In this document: piece after piece, positions 1 through 7,807 of the stretch
How positions within the stretch are numbered: position 1 is the first letter of the stretch
How the letters are laid out: the number at the start of each line of letters is the position of its first letter
From: Lysinibacillus cavernae
Lineage (GTDB): Bacteria; Bacillota; Bacilli; Bacillales_A; Planococcaceae
Direction: 5' to 3'
NCBI RefSeq assembly: GCF_009724685.1
Contig: NZ_WMEF01000001.1
Coordinates: 558,001 to 622,000 of the forward strand
Length of the DNA: 64,000 bases
Notes under the pieces: model-generated
What the model was told of the DNA's origin: nothing
Databases searched by the model: none
What the model saw: only the letters and a program-made list of their open reading frames with translations
Position numbers and translations under genes: made by a program

Positions 1-1
1 A

Positions 2-352
2 GTGCTTGCAGATGGTTCTGCAGCTGCAAAATTTGAGGAGTTTATTGTTGCGCAAGGTGGAGTTGCCACTGATATTGTACAAAATGAAACAGCTCATAAA
101 GTAGCAGTGACGGCAGTAAAACAGGGCACTGTGGAAACAATCAATGCATTATTAGTTGGCGAAGCTAGCGTTAGTCTAGGTGCTGGACGTTTAACGAAAG
201 AATCGGAACTTGATTATGATGCAGGTATTCAGCTGATTGCTAAAAAGGGTGACCATGTAAATAATGGCGATACAATAGCTTATTTATATTCAAATAATCC
301 AATTGCTGAAGATACAATCAAAAAAGTACAGAAGGCTTATACAATTGCATAA
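2..352 (+). CDS. pdp: Pyrimidine-nucleoside phosphorylase, C-terminal part (5' end outside window)
   Basis: These are the last 116 residues of a pyrimidine-nucleoside phosphorylase, a salvage enzyme that splits uridine or thymidine with phosphate into base and (deoxy)ribose-1-phosphate. The visible part is the C-terminal alpha/beta domain: a GAGR motif at visible residues 60-63, then an acidic LDYDAGI stretch and a KKGDHVNNGD loop, all typical of the family. The frame is open to the left edge and the GTG at position 2 is an internal codon, so the active-site half cannot be inspected. A strong terminator (363-399) follows. Other sporeformers also carry nucleoside-salvage genes beside spoIIA. 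deoA-type thymidine phosphorylase is the only serious alternative name. Confidence 0.85.
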   Translation: MLADGSAAAKFEEFIVAQGGVATDIVQNETAHKVAVTAVKQGTVETINALLVGEASVSLGAGRLTKESELDYDAGIQLIAKKGDHVNNGDTIAYLYSNNPIAEDTIKKVQKAYTIA

Positions 353-362
353 ACGTTCGTTA

Positions 363-399
363 GCGAGAGCTCTCACTTTAAGAGAGCTCTCGCTTTTTT
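363..399 (+). terminator. Rho-independent terminator of pdp
   Basis: A perfect 12-bp stem GCGAGAGCTCTC / GAGAGCTCTCGC (363-374 and 382-393) with a 7-nt loop is followed by six T. Confidence 0.92.
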
Positions 400-407
400 G
401 TCGTTCT

Positions 408-491
408 ATGGATAGAACAATCAAAGTGACAGATAGGCCCATAAAACAAAAGGATAGAAAATCAAAAGTGATGATTGAAACAATCAAACTT
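408..491 (+). repeat. Four degenerate 21-bp 'GGATAGAA' repeat units
   Basis: Four consecutive 21-bp units (408-428, 429-449, 450-470, 471-491) share the pattern NNGGATAGAA..(A)TCAAAGTG, with the fourth most degraded. They are the same family as the large array at 19357-20099: the first unit matches its A-type unit except in the three or four bases after GATAGAA. As in the large array, the block begins 8 bp after the T-tract of a terminator. Read in frame it would encode heptads of the type MDRTIKV, but no ribosome binding site precedes it. The remainder of the gap up to 660 shows nothing else that I can support, including no convincing sigma-H promoter for spoIIA. Confidence 0.75.
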
Positions 492-660
492 TAGGAATCA
501 ATTGCGTTTAGAAAATGTTGAATTATCCCATACTGCACTTAACCTAAAAAGCTATAAGTATGTCGATTAGACACTATTTCGGAAGACTTTGCACTAGTTC
601 TGTCAGCCGCAAGGATTCACCGTAAGGAATGTGGAATTGCACGAGGAGGAGGCGATGTTC

Positions 661-1014
661 ATGCATTATCAATTAGAAATGGTCACAAGAGAGACAGTCG
701 TTATACGTTTGTTTGGGGAGCTCGATCATCATGCAGTAGAACAAATTCGAGCGAAAATTTCTGCAGCAATTTTTCAAGGCACTGTGACGACCATCATATG
801 GAACTTACAAGGGCTATCTTTTATGGATAGTTCAGGAGTTGGCTTAGTGCTTGGTCGTATGCGTGAGTTAGAAGCAGTTGCTGGGCGAACTATTTTATTG
901 AATCCATCGCCAACAATGCGAAAAGTATTTCAATTTTCAGGATTAGGGCCATGGATGATGGATGCAACAGAGGAACAAGCGATTGATCGCGTAAGGGGGA
1001 TTGTAAATGGATAA
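661..1014 (+). CDS. spoIIAA: Anti-anti-sigma factor SpoIIAA
   Basis: A STAS-domain protein that, when unphosphorylated, captures SpoIIAB and frees sigma-F in the forespore. The GELDHH motif near the N-terminus and DSSG at residues 56-59 match the family; the second Ser (58) aligns with the Ser58 that SpoIIAB phosphorylates in Bacillus subtilis. I chose ATG 661 because it lies 8 nt after an AGGAGG and gives the same N-terminal length as the B. subtilis protein. Upstream in-frame starts at 631 and 655 are possible but fit less well. It overlaps spoIIAB by 8 nt, implying translational coupling in the spoIIAA-spoIIAB-sigF operon. Confidence 0.95.
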   Translation: MHYQLEMVTRETVVIRLFGELDHHAVEQIRAKISAAIFQGTVTTIIWNLQGLSFMDSSGVGLVLGRMRELEAVAGRTILLNPSPTMRKVFQFSGLGPWMMDATEEQAIDRVRGIVNG

Positions 1015-1447
1015 CGAAATGACATTAACTTTTTTAGCACTTAGTGAAAATGAAGCCTTAGCGCGTGTGGCTGTCACAGGCTTTATTGCACAATTAGATC
1101 CAACTATTGATGAGCTATCAGAATTTAAAACAGTTGTCTCAGAAGCGGTTTCCAATGCCATTATTCATGGCTATGAAGAAAATGGTAAGGGTGTTGTTAC
1201 AGTTCATGCGAAACGTGAGGATGATATTGTAACGGTATCTGTCATGGATAAAGGTGTAGGGATTGAGGACGTTAGCCGAGCAATGGAGCCGTTATTTACA
1301 ACAAAAAGTGCTATGGAGCGTTCGGGTATGGGCTTCACGATTATGGATAGTTTTTCTGATCAGCTGACAGTTATGTCTAAATGGCAAGAAGGAACAACTG
1401 TAACGTTTACGAAGAAATTTTACACAGTTCGCACAGCGGTAATGTGA
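1007..1447 (+). CDS. spoIIAB: Anti-sigma F factor and SpoIIAA kinase SpoIIAB
   Basis: A GHKL-type serine kinase and anti-sigma factor that binds sigma-F and phosphorylates SpoIIAA. The ATP-binding fold is visible: the N box EAVSNAIIHGY near residue 46, the G1 box DKGVGI near 83, and the G2-type ERSGMGF near 105. At 146 residues it has the usual family length. It starts inside the end of spoIIAA (8-nt overlap) and sigF follows 10 nt later, the standard partner-switching cassette that confines sigma-F activity to the forespore. Confidence 0.95.
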   Translation: MDNEMTLTFLALSENEALARVAVTGFIAQLDPTIDELSEFKTVVSEAVSNAIIHGYEENGKGVVTVHAKREDDIVTVSVMDKGVGIEDVSRAMEPLFTTKSAMERSGMGFTIMDSFSDQLTVMSKWQEGTTVTFTKKFYTVRTAVM

Positions 1448-1457
1448 GGTTGAGACC

Positions 1458-2252
1458 GTGAAGCCGTTAGAACAGTCGTCCGATAAGCTATTGTCTCAGG
1501 AGGAAATGCGTGATTTAATAGCACGCGCACAGCAGGGCGATCACGAGGCTCGTAAACGAATGGTAGAAGGCAATACGAGGCTTGTGTGGTCCATTGTTCA
1601 ACGTTTTACAACGAGAGGTGTTGAGCTCGAGGATTTATTCCAGATTGGCTGCATAGGGCTCATGAAATCTGTGGATAAATTCGATTTAACATATGATGTA
1701 AAATTTTCAACCTATGCTGTACCAATGATCATTGGTGAAATTCAACGCTTTTTAAGAGATGATGGCATGGTGAAGGTGAGTCGTTCTATTCGTGAGCTGA
1801 ATTTTAAAATCCGTCATGCTACTGATGAATTTATTAAAAAGAACGAACATCCACCAACCATTCAAGAACTTGCTCAGGTGCTAGGTGTGACAACGGAGGA
1901 AATTGTCACAGCATCAGATGCATTGAGAGATCCAGCATCTCTACATGAGCAATTGTATGAAAGTGAAGGGGATTCCATTACATTAATGGATCAAATGAAG
2001 GATGAAAAATCTGAGCAGCCATTTGATTATATCCCACTGAAAGAAGTACTGACGAGACTTGAACCGAGGGAGCAGTCTATCATTTATTTACGTTATTTTT
2101 CAGATTGCACGCAAACAGAAATTGCGAATAGGTTGGGAATATCCCAAGTGCAAGTATCTCGTTTAGAGAAAAAAATCCTTGCCCAGCTGAAAAGTTGGAT
2201 GGCTACAAGTGCTACAGTCGAGAGCGAAGAACCAGTAAAAAAAGACATCTAA
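1458..2252 (+). CDS. sigF: Forespore RNA polymerase sigma factor sigma-F
   Basis: A sigma-70 family factor (264 residues) that directs early forespore transcription. Region 2 contains DLFQIGCIGLMKSVDKFDL and the -10-recognition stretch FSTYAVPMIIGEIQRF, nearly identical to B. subtilis SigF. Region 4 has LRYFSDCTQTEIANRLGIS, followed by QVQVSRLEKKIL. The start is a GTG, 10 nt past the spoIIAB stop, with a weak purine-rich site. It is third in the spoIIA operon and is held inactive by SpoIIAB. Confidence 0.96.
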   Translation: MKPLEQSSDKLLSQEEMRDLIARAQQGDHEARKRMVEGNTRLVWSIVQRFTTRGVELEDLFQIGCIGLMKSVDKFDLTYDVKFSTYAVPMIIGEIQRFLRDDGMVKVSRSIRELNFKIRHATDEFIKKNEHPPTIQELAQVLGVTTEEIVTASDALRDPASLHEQLYESEGDSITLMDQMKDEKSEQPFDYIPLKEVLTRLEPREQSIIYLRYFSDCTQTEIANRLGISQVQVSRLEKKILAQLKSWMATSATVESEEPVKKDI

Positions 2253-2267
2253 GAAAATGGTGACAGC

Positions 2268-3716
2268 ATGACAAATAAATTATTTAACAGCTTAGAAGAA
2301 GCCGAAGATTTTCTTATAGAACATTTTGGTGACGGCGAATCATTTGACGTTGGTATCAAACACTTATATGTCAAAGATTTGCCGGTCCTTTGTGCATATA
2401 TTAGCGGGCTTGTGGACGGAGAAGCCTTAACGCAATTACTTTCTAACATGCTCCCTGATGAGGATATTGAAATTGATGTTGAGGATGAGAAAGCGTATTT
2501 TGAGTCCTATTTTAATTTTCATGGACGTTCAGAGGAAACAGAACGAAAAGCCTATTTATTAGCAATTTTAAGTGGGCAAGTAACCTTTATTACTAAAAGT
2601 GGTTTCTGCTACGTTGGGGAGCTAAGAAACTACCCAGGTCGTTCGCCAGAAGAACCTGATAATGAAAAAGTTATACGTGGTTCAAGGGATGGTTTTACAG
2701 AGTCGATTTCTCAAAATACAGCTTTAATCCGTAGGCGAATTCGCAATAGTAATTTACGTTTCGAGCTACATAAAATATCCAAAATCGGTCAAACCGACGT
2801 GGCAATCACATTTATGAAAGATGTTGCCAATGAAGATATGCTCGAAAGTTTACGAAAGCGCCTTGGACAAATTAATCACGATGGCTTGACGATGGCCGAT
2901 AAATCATTAGAAGAATGGCTTTTCAAACAAAAGTTCCATCCGGTTCCATTTGTACGTTATACGGAAAGACCAGATATTACTGCAGCTCATCTACTTGAAG
3001 GGCATATAGCTATCCTTGTAGATACTTCTCCATCGGTTATTCTCGTGCCTGTTACCGTGTTTCATTTATTACAGCATGCGGAGGAATATAGACAGGCGCC
3101 AACAGTTGGGACGTTTGTGCGTTTTATGCGGTATTTTGGCTCCGTAATGGGATTGCTTTTATTACCATTATGGTATGTCTTTGCAACAAACGAATCATTA
3201 CTTCCGGATGCCTTATCCTTTTTAGGTACAGAGGAAAAATCGCACGTACCATTATTACTGCAAATCCTTATTGCAGATATTGGTATTGAGTTTTTGAGGA
3301 TGGCCGCCATTCATACTCCGTCACCACTATCTACTGCCATGGGTTTGGTTGCGGGGGTAATCATTGGTCAAATTGCCATTGATGTTGGATTATTCTCTGC
3401 GGAAGTTGTCCTCTATACAGCAGTTGCAGCTATACTCATCTTTATTATTCCGTCCTATGAGCTCAGTATCTCCATTAAGATTTTTAGATTATTGCTATTA
3501 ATCATGACGGGGCTTTGGGGTGCTAATGGATTATTTATTGGCATATTTTTATTGTTTACGTATTTATGTTCATTGCGACCAATGCAGGCGCCTTATTTAT
3601 GGCCTCTTGTGCCATTCTTTCCAAAGGCGATGCTTCGTGTCCTTATTCGTTTCCCGATGACTTCGGATGCATTAAGACCTTATGTAGTCGCTTCCAAACA
3701 GCGAAAAAGATCATAG
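2268..3716 (+). CDS. spoVAF: Spore germination protein SpoVAF (GerA family)
   Basis: A 482-residue GerA-type A-subunit paralogue thought to act in the spore inner membrane near the SpoVA dipicolinic-acid channel. The N-terminal half is soluble (DVGIKHLYVKDLPVL; later EGHIAILVDTSPSVILVPVT, typical of GerA proteins). The C-terminal half holds about five membrane segments from residue 285 on. It begins only 15 nt after sigF, so it probably belongs to the same transcript. In B. subtilis spoVAA-spoVAE stand between sigF and spoVAF; here they are absent from the site. The ribosome binding site (GGTGAC) is weak. Confidence 0.88.
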   Translation: MTNKLFNSLEEAEDFLIEHFGDGESFDVGIKHLYVKDLPVLCAYISGLVDGEALTQLLSNMLPDEDIEIDVEDEKAYFESYFNFHGRSEETERKAYLLAILSGQVTFITKSGFCYVGELRNYPGRSPEEPDNEKVIRGSRDGFTESISQNTALIRRRIRNSNLRFELHKISKIGQTDVAITFMKDVANEDMLESLRKRLGQINHDGLTMADKSLEEWLFKQKFHPVPFVRYTERPDITAAHLLEGHIAILVDTSPSVILVPVTVFHLLQHAEEYRQAPTVGTFVRFMRYFGSVMGLLLLPLWYVFATNESLLPDALSFLGTEEKSHVPLLLQILIADIGIEFLRMAAIHTPSPLSTAMGLVAGVIIGQIAIDVGLFSAEVVLYTAVAAILIFIIPSYELSISIKIFRLLLLIMTGLWGANGLFIGIFLLFTYLCSLRPMQAPYLWPLVPFFPKAMLRVLIRFPMTSDALRPYVVASKQRKRS

Positions 3717-3939
3717 GAGCCGTTGCACTCGTTTTTTTCATGTGATAAAGTTCACATATAGTATTTTGTGATTTTTGCAAAAATTATTTTCATTCAAGAA
3801 AAAGCTAATTTATACATTTGCCTTTTCATACTTGATGGAAATAATTTCTTGATGAGATGCATCTATTTGAAAAGGATCGATCTCGCTATCAAAACGTAAA
3901 AATAACAAAATGGAACGATGTGAAAAGGGAGAGATGCAC

Positions 3940-5259
3940 ATGCATTTATATGGAACACAAGCAATTTCTGAAGACGGTCATTTAACAATTGGACAGATAG
4001 ACACACTAGAGCTAGCAAAAGAGTATGGTACACCACTTTTCGTGTATGATACTGCACTTATTCGTAAACGTGCACGTAGCTTTATCGATACGTTTAAAAA
4101 GCTAGGCGTAAAAGCAGAAGTAGCCTATGCTTCAAAAGCATTTGCATGTGTAGCGGTGTATCAATTAGCAGCAGAAGAAAATTTATCATTGGATGTTGTA
4201 TCAGGTGGAGAATTATATACAGCTTTAAAGGCAGGATTCCCCGCAGAGCGCATCCATTTCCATGGCAATAATAAAAGCATTGCTGAAATAGAGCTAGCTT
4301 TTGACTCCAATATTGGATGTATTGTTGTAGATAACTTCTATGAAATACAGCTTTTAAAAGAAATTTCGGAGCGCCGTCAGCAAAAAATGCGTATTTTATT
4401 ACGTGTTACACCAGGTGTTGAAGCACATACGCATGATTTCATTACGACAGGTCAAGCAGATTCAAAATTTGGCTTTGACTTAAACAATGGTCAAGCAGAT
4501 GAAGCTTTCCAACAAACATTTAACCATGCATTCCTAGAGCTATTGGGCTTACATTGCCATATTGGCTCGCAAATTTTTGACACCGCTGGCTTTGGTTTAG
4601 CAGGAGAAAAGTTGATTGACAAAATTTCTGACTGGAACAAGACTCACGAATTTACGTGTACTGTGTTAAACTTAGGTGGGGGCTTTGGTATTCGTTATAC
4701 TGAAGAAGATGCACCATTAGAACCACAAGTGTATGTAGAAGATATGATTACAGTTGTAAAAAATAAAGCAACTGTACTTGGGCTGAAGATGCCAGAAATT
4801 TGGATTGAACCAGGTCGATCACTTGTAGGTGATGCAGGAACATCTCTTTATACAATCGGATCACAAAAAACAGTACCAGATGTGCGCAAATATATTGCTG
4901 TTGATGGTGGTATGAGTGATAACATCCGCCCAGCATTATACGACGCTAAGTATGAGGCAGTCATTGCAAGTAAAGCGAATAAGCCGAAAAATGAACTATA
5001 TACAGTTGCTGGTAAATTATGTGAATCTGGCGATAAATTAATTATTGATGCTAAACTACAAGATGCTGCTTCAGGCGATGTTTTAGCCATTTTCTGTACG
5101 GGTGCATATGGTTATTCAATGGCTAGTAACTATAATCGTGTTCCAAGACCTGCTGTTGTATTTGTAGAGAACGGACAGCATCAACTAGCTATTCGCCGCG
5201 AAAGTTATGAAGATATTGTGCAAAATGATCTCCCGCTAACTTTAAAAAAGGGTGAGTAA
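3940..5259 (+). CDS. lysA: Diaminopimelate decarboxylase
   Basis: A PLP enzyme that decarboxylates meso-diaminopimelate to L-lysine, the last step of lysine synthesis. The PLP-lysine motif VAYASKAF, the HFHGNNKS motif, GLHCHIGSQIFD, the glycine-rich LNLGGGFGIRY, EPGRSLVGDAG and the catalytic CESGD all match fold-type III decarboxylases. I chose ATG 3940 (MHLYGTQ), 8 nt from AAGGGAG; ATG 3934 is equally in frame. The 193-bp leader shows no lysine riboswitch. lysA follows spoVAF as in B. subtilis. Confidence 0.95.
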   Translation: MHLYGTQAISEDGHLTIGQIDTLELAKEYGTPLFVYDTALIRKRARSFIDTFKKLGVKAEVAYASKAFACVAVYQLAAEENLSLDVVSGGELYTALKAGFPAERIHFHGNNKSIAEIELAFDSNIGCIVVDNFYEIQLLKEISERRQQKMRILLRVTPGVEAHTHDFITTGQADSKFGFDLNNGQADEAFQQTFNHAFLELLGLHCHIGSQIFDTAGFGLAGEKLIDKISDWNKTHEFTCTVLNLGGGFGIRYTEEDAPLEPQVYVEDMITVVKNKATVLGLKMPEIWIEPGRSLVGDAGTSLYTIGSQKTVPDVRKYIAVDGGMSDNIRPALYDAKYEAVIASKANKPKNELYTVAGKLCESGDKLIIDAKLQDAASGDVLAIFCTGAYGYSMASNYNRVPRPAVVFVENGQHQLAIRRESYEDIVQNDLPLTLKKGE

Positions 5260-5261
5260 AT

Positions 5262-5372
5262 TTGAGGAAAAATAAGTGGGTATTACTAGGGTCCATTTCA
5301 ACTTTTATTTTGTTGTGGGGCGTTGTCTATTGGGTGTTGGCGTCTAAAGGTATTCTCGGACCTGGTTCGTAA
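5262..5372 (+). CDS. 36-residue single-pass membrane peptide
   Basis: A short frame starting with TTG at 5262, preceded by AAGGGTGAG (5248-5256) that lies within the end of lysA, so it is probably coupled to lysA translation. The product has a basic start (MRKNK), one hydrophobic helix (about residues 6-27) and a short polar tail ending GILGPGS. I do not recognise the family. The good ribosome site, 2-nt spacing from lysA and clean membrane-helix pattern argue that it is real. Confidence 0.55.
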   Translation: MRKNKWVLLGSISTFILLWGVVYWVLASKGILGPGS

Positions 5373-5458
5373 GACAGAAATTGGCTTGCGGTAAAAGTAC
5401 AAATCGTGTAGGATAGTCAAAGATTATGTACAGCTAGAAAAAGAGGGAATAGACAAAT

Positions 5459-5830
5459 ATGTTAATTCGATATAAAAAAGCTTTAGAGAAAATAGCAATG
5501 GGGCTACTTTCGTTTATGCCTAACGAAAAAGACGTAAAAAAGCTTACAGAAACCATCCACTCCTATGAAAATGACGATAATTGGGTTTTATATTTATGGA
5601 AAAAGAATGATGAATATGTTGGTATTGTAGGGCTTGTAATAGATGAGCATAATGCAGCTATCATCCAGCATGTGTCGGTTGTCCCATCTTATAGAGGTGA
5701 GGGTGTAGCAACGGAAATGCTTCAGGAAGTGGCAGAATTTGGCCAATATGAAAGTGTACGTGCTACCGATGAAACACGAAGCTTCGTTCAAAAATGTATC
5801 CATTGTATCGATGAAAAAGCAGACGATTAA
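5459..5830 (+). CDS. ribT: GNAT-fold protein RibT
   Basis: A 123-residue GNAT-type acetyltransferase homologous to RibT of the B. subtilis riboflavin operon; its substrate is not established. The N-terminus (MLIRYKKALEKIAMGLLSF) is nearly identical to RibT, and the acetyl-CoA loop region VVPSYRGEGVATEML is present. The ribosome site AAGAGGGA precedes ATG 5459. In B. subtilis ribT is the last gene of ribDEAHT, just before ypuF and scpA. Here ribD, ribE, ribBA and ribH are missing from the site. The stop codon lies in the loop of the shared terminator with the convergent DUF309 gene. Confidence 0.88.
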   Translation: MLIRYKKALEKIAMGLLSFMPNEKDVKKLTETIHSYENDDNWVLYLWKKNDEYVGIVGLVIDEHNAAIIQHVSVVPSYRGEGVATEMLQEVAEFGQYESVRATDETRSFVQKCIHCIDEKADD

Positions 5831-5846
5831 CAACGTCTGCTTTTTC
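5813..5846. terminator. Bidirectional terminator between ribT and DUF309 gene
   Basis: A 13-bp stem GAAAAAGCAGACG / CGTCTGCTTTTTC with an 8-nt loop holding both stop codons. It has A-runs on one arm and T-runs on the other, so it can work in both directions. Confidence 0.88.
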
Positions 5847-6333
5847 TTTGTTTGCTTTCATGTCGCTCTGCAAGAATATGTGAGCGATCTCGTAGCATAT
5901 GTTTATGAAGAAGATAGTTTGAGCTACTAGGTGGCAATAGCTGTATACGTGCTCTTGCCAACTCCAGCAAAGTGTGTGAAAGAGGGAGCTGGAAGGCTTG
6001 AAAGGATTTGCCTGTTTGAATAGCAGCGAGTGTCATTGTTACTTGTGTTAGGAGTTGATGGTAATCAATTTCTTGGAATAAAATATGACCTTCATTTACT
6101 TGGAAATTATGAAGTGCTTTTCCTAAAATTCGTTGAGCACCAGTATTGTTACCACGTCGCCAATGATAGAAACCTGTTGCAAGCTGCACATAGCCAACTA
6201 GTGGATGCATTTTATCACCAGGCGCAATTTCCTTCCAATATTCCTCGAGCACTTCATGGCATTCAAAAAAATCTTGATTGCCATTAAAATATGCACAGTA
6301 ATCAATAAATAAAGTATGATGCTGTGGATGCAT
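5827..6333 (-). CDS. DUF309 family protein (YpuF-like)
   Basis: A 168-residue protein of the DUF309 family; function unknown. The diagnostic motif is FFECHEVLEEYWKEI (residues 22-36), followed by LVGYVQLATGFYHWRRGN. In B. subtilis the homologue ypuF stands between ribT and scpA on the same strand. Here the gene is in the same place but inverted, and its stop codon overlaps that of ribT. Confidence 0.85.
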   Translation of the reverse strand: MHPQHHTLFIDYCAYFNGNQDFFECHEVLEEYWKEIAPGDKMHPLVGYVQLATGFYHWRRGNNTGAQRILGKALHNFQVNEGHILFQEIDYHQLLTQVTMTLAAIQTGKSFQAFQLPLSHTLLELARARIQLLPPSSSNYLLHKHMLRDRSHILAERHESKQRKSRRC

Positions 6334-6388
6334 TTTGGACTCCTTTCCACTATACTAAAAGAACATAGAATCTCAGGGTGGTAAAATA

Positions 6389-7168
6389 ATGTCTTATGAA
6401 GTAAAATTAGAAGCCTTTTCAGGGCCTCTTGATTTATTATTGCATTTAATTCACAGATTGGAAATTGATATCTATGATATCCCAATGGCTGAAATTACAC
6501 AACAATACATCGACCATATACATGCAATGCAAGTACTGGAATTAAATGAAGCAAGTGAATATTTAGTAATGGCAGCAACGTTGCTGGCGATTAAAAGCCG
6601 TATGCTATTACCGATTCATGAAGGAGAAATGGATGACGCAGAATTAGAAGTGGACGGTCCAGACCCTCGTGAAGAACTCGTACAACGATTAATCGAATAT
6701 AAAAAATACAAGGAAGCAGCTACTAATTTGCAAGAGCTTGAAACGGATCGAGCACAAGTATTTACAAGGTCCCCAGCTGATTTAACAGGGTTAGCCTCAG
6801 AGGAACAAATGGCTTTGTTTGATTTGAATGTAAATATTTATGACATGCTTGGAGCATTTCAAAAATTGATGCGTCGAAAAAAATTAAAGAAACCACTAAA
6901 AACGACAGTAGCAAGACAGGAACGATCAGTAAAAGATCAAATGCGTTCTGTTGTTGATTCTTTACGGTCAACAGGTGGACGTGCATCATTTTTCGAGCTT
7001 TTTCCCTATGAAGATAAGCCGACACTTATTCTGACGTTTGTATCCCTTCTTGAATTAATGAAACGTCAGGTCGTCATCGTAGAGCAAGATGGTAACTTTG
7101 AAGAATTAATGGTTACCTTACAGAAGGAGGAATGGGAAAATGACGAAAACATTGATGATACAGAGTAA
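6389..7168 (+). CDS. scpA: Segregation and condensation protein A
   Basis: The kleisin subunit of the SMC-ScpAB condensin, which compacts and segregates the chromosome. The N-terminus FSGPLDLLLHLIHRLEIDIYD is the classic ScpA signature, followed by LVMAATLLAIKSRMLLP. A charged linker and a C-terminal winged-helix region (FFELFP..LILTFVSLLELMK) complete the protein. The 259 residues are typical. The ribosome site is AGGGTGG. Its end overlaps scpB by 29 nt. Confidence 0.95.
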   Translation: MSYEVKLEAFSGPLDLLLHLIHRLEIDIYDIPMAEITQQYIDHIHAMQVLELNEASEYLVMAATLLAIKSRMLLPIHEGEMDDAELEVDGPDPREELVQRLIEYKKYKEAATNLQELETDRAQVFTRSPADLTGLASEEQMALFDLNVNIYDMLGAFQKLMRRKKLKKPLKTTVARQERSVKDQMRSVVDSLRSTGGRASFFELFPYEDKPTLILTFVSLLELMKRQVVIVEQDGNFEELMVTLQKEEWENDENIDDTE

Positions 7169-7733
7169 AATTGAAGCTTTATTGTTCGTTGTTGGAGATG
7201 ATGGCTTAACGATTAAACAACTATCACAACTTTTAAGTGAACAGGAAGAGCTTATCATTCAGGCAATGAGCGCATTAAGTGAAACATATGATGAAGATTT
7301 AGCAAGAGGAATTACCGTGAAAGAAATTGCTGGCGTTTATCAGCTCATTACAAAATCTGAATTTGCGGATACGATTCAAAGATTAGTAGAAAACCCAACG
7401 GCACAATCCTTATCTCAAGCTTCCCTCGAAGTGTTAGCGATAGTGGCTTACAAACAACCAATTACCCGTGTAGCGATAGAAGATTTGCGTGGTGTAAAAT
7501 GTGAACGTCCAATCCAAACATTGGTTTCACGAGGGTTAATCAAAGAGGTGGGGCGTTCAGAGGGAACTGGACGTGCCATCCTTTATGGAACAACAAAAGA
7601 ATTTTTACATTATTTTGGCTTAAATAGTATAGAAGAAATGCCACCTCTTCCTGAAGAGGACCTTGTTGAAACAGAACAAGAAACAGATTTATTTATGACT
7701 AAATTCCAAGAGACATTTAGTGGTGCAAAATAA
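7140..7733 (+). CDS. scpB: Segregation and condensation protein B
   Basis: The dimeric winged-helix partner of ScpA in the SMC complex. The signature SQASLEVLAIVAYKQPITR is followed by GRAILYGTTKEFLHYFGL, diagnostic of ScpB. The start ATG 7140 follows AAGGAGG in the 3' end of scpA. The 29-nt overlap indicates coupled translation and fixed stoichiometry. Confidence 0.95.
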   Translation: MTKTLMIQSKIEALLFVVGDDGLTIKQLSQLLSEQEELIIQAMSALSETYDEDLARGITVKEIAGVYQLITKSEFADTIQRLVENPTAQSLSQASLEVLAIVAYKQPITRVAIEDLRGVKCERPIQTLVSRGLIKEVGRSEGTGRAILYGTTKEFLHYFGLNSIEEMPPLPEEDLVETEQETDLFMTKFQETFSGAK

Positions 7734-7807
7734 TGGTTAGGTATAATGCGTAGCCTTCAACATAAATAGTAATCTATACTTTTCTATCATATTGAATAAG
7801 GAGTGGC

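Noticed and set aside
491-660. Sigma-H promoter for spoIIA (AGGAAT at 493 with GTTGAAT at 517, or AAGGATT at 611 with GAAT at 627)
   Set aside because: Both pairs have wrong spacing (about 5 bp too long and far too short), so I do not call either.
3717-3939. Lysine riboswitch before lysA
   Set aside because: No L-box sequence elements and no terminator-type platform in the 223-bp leader.
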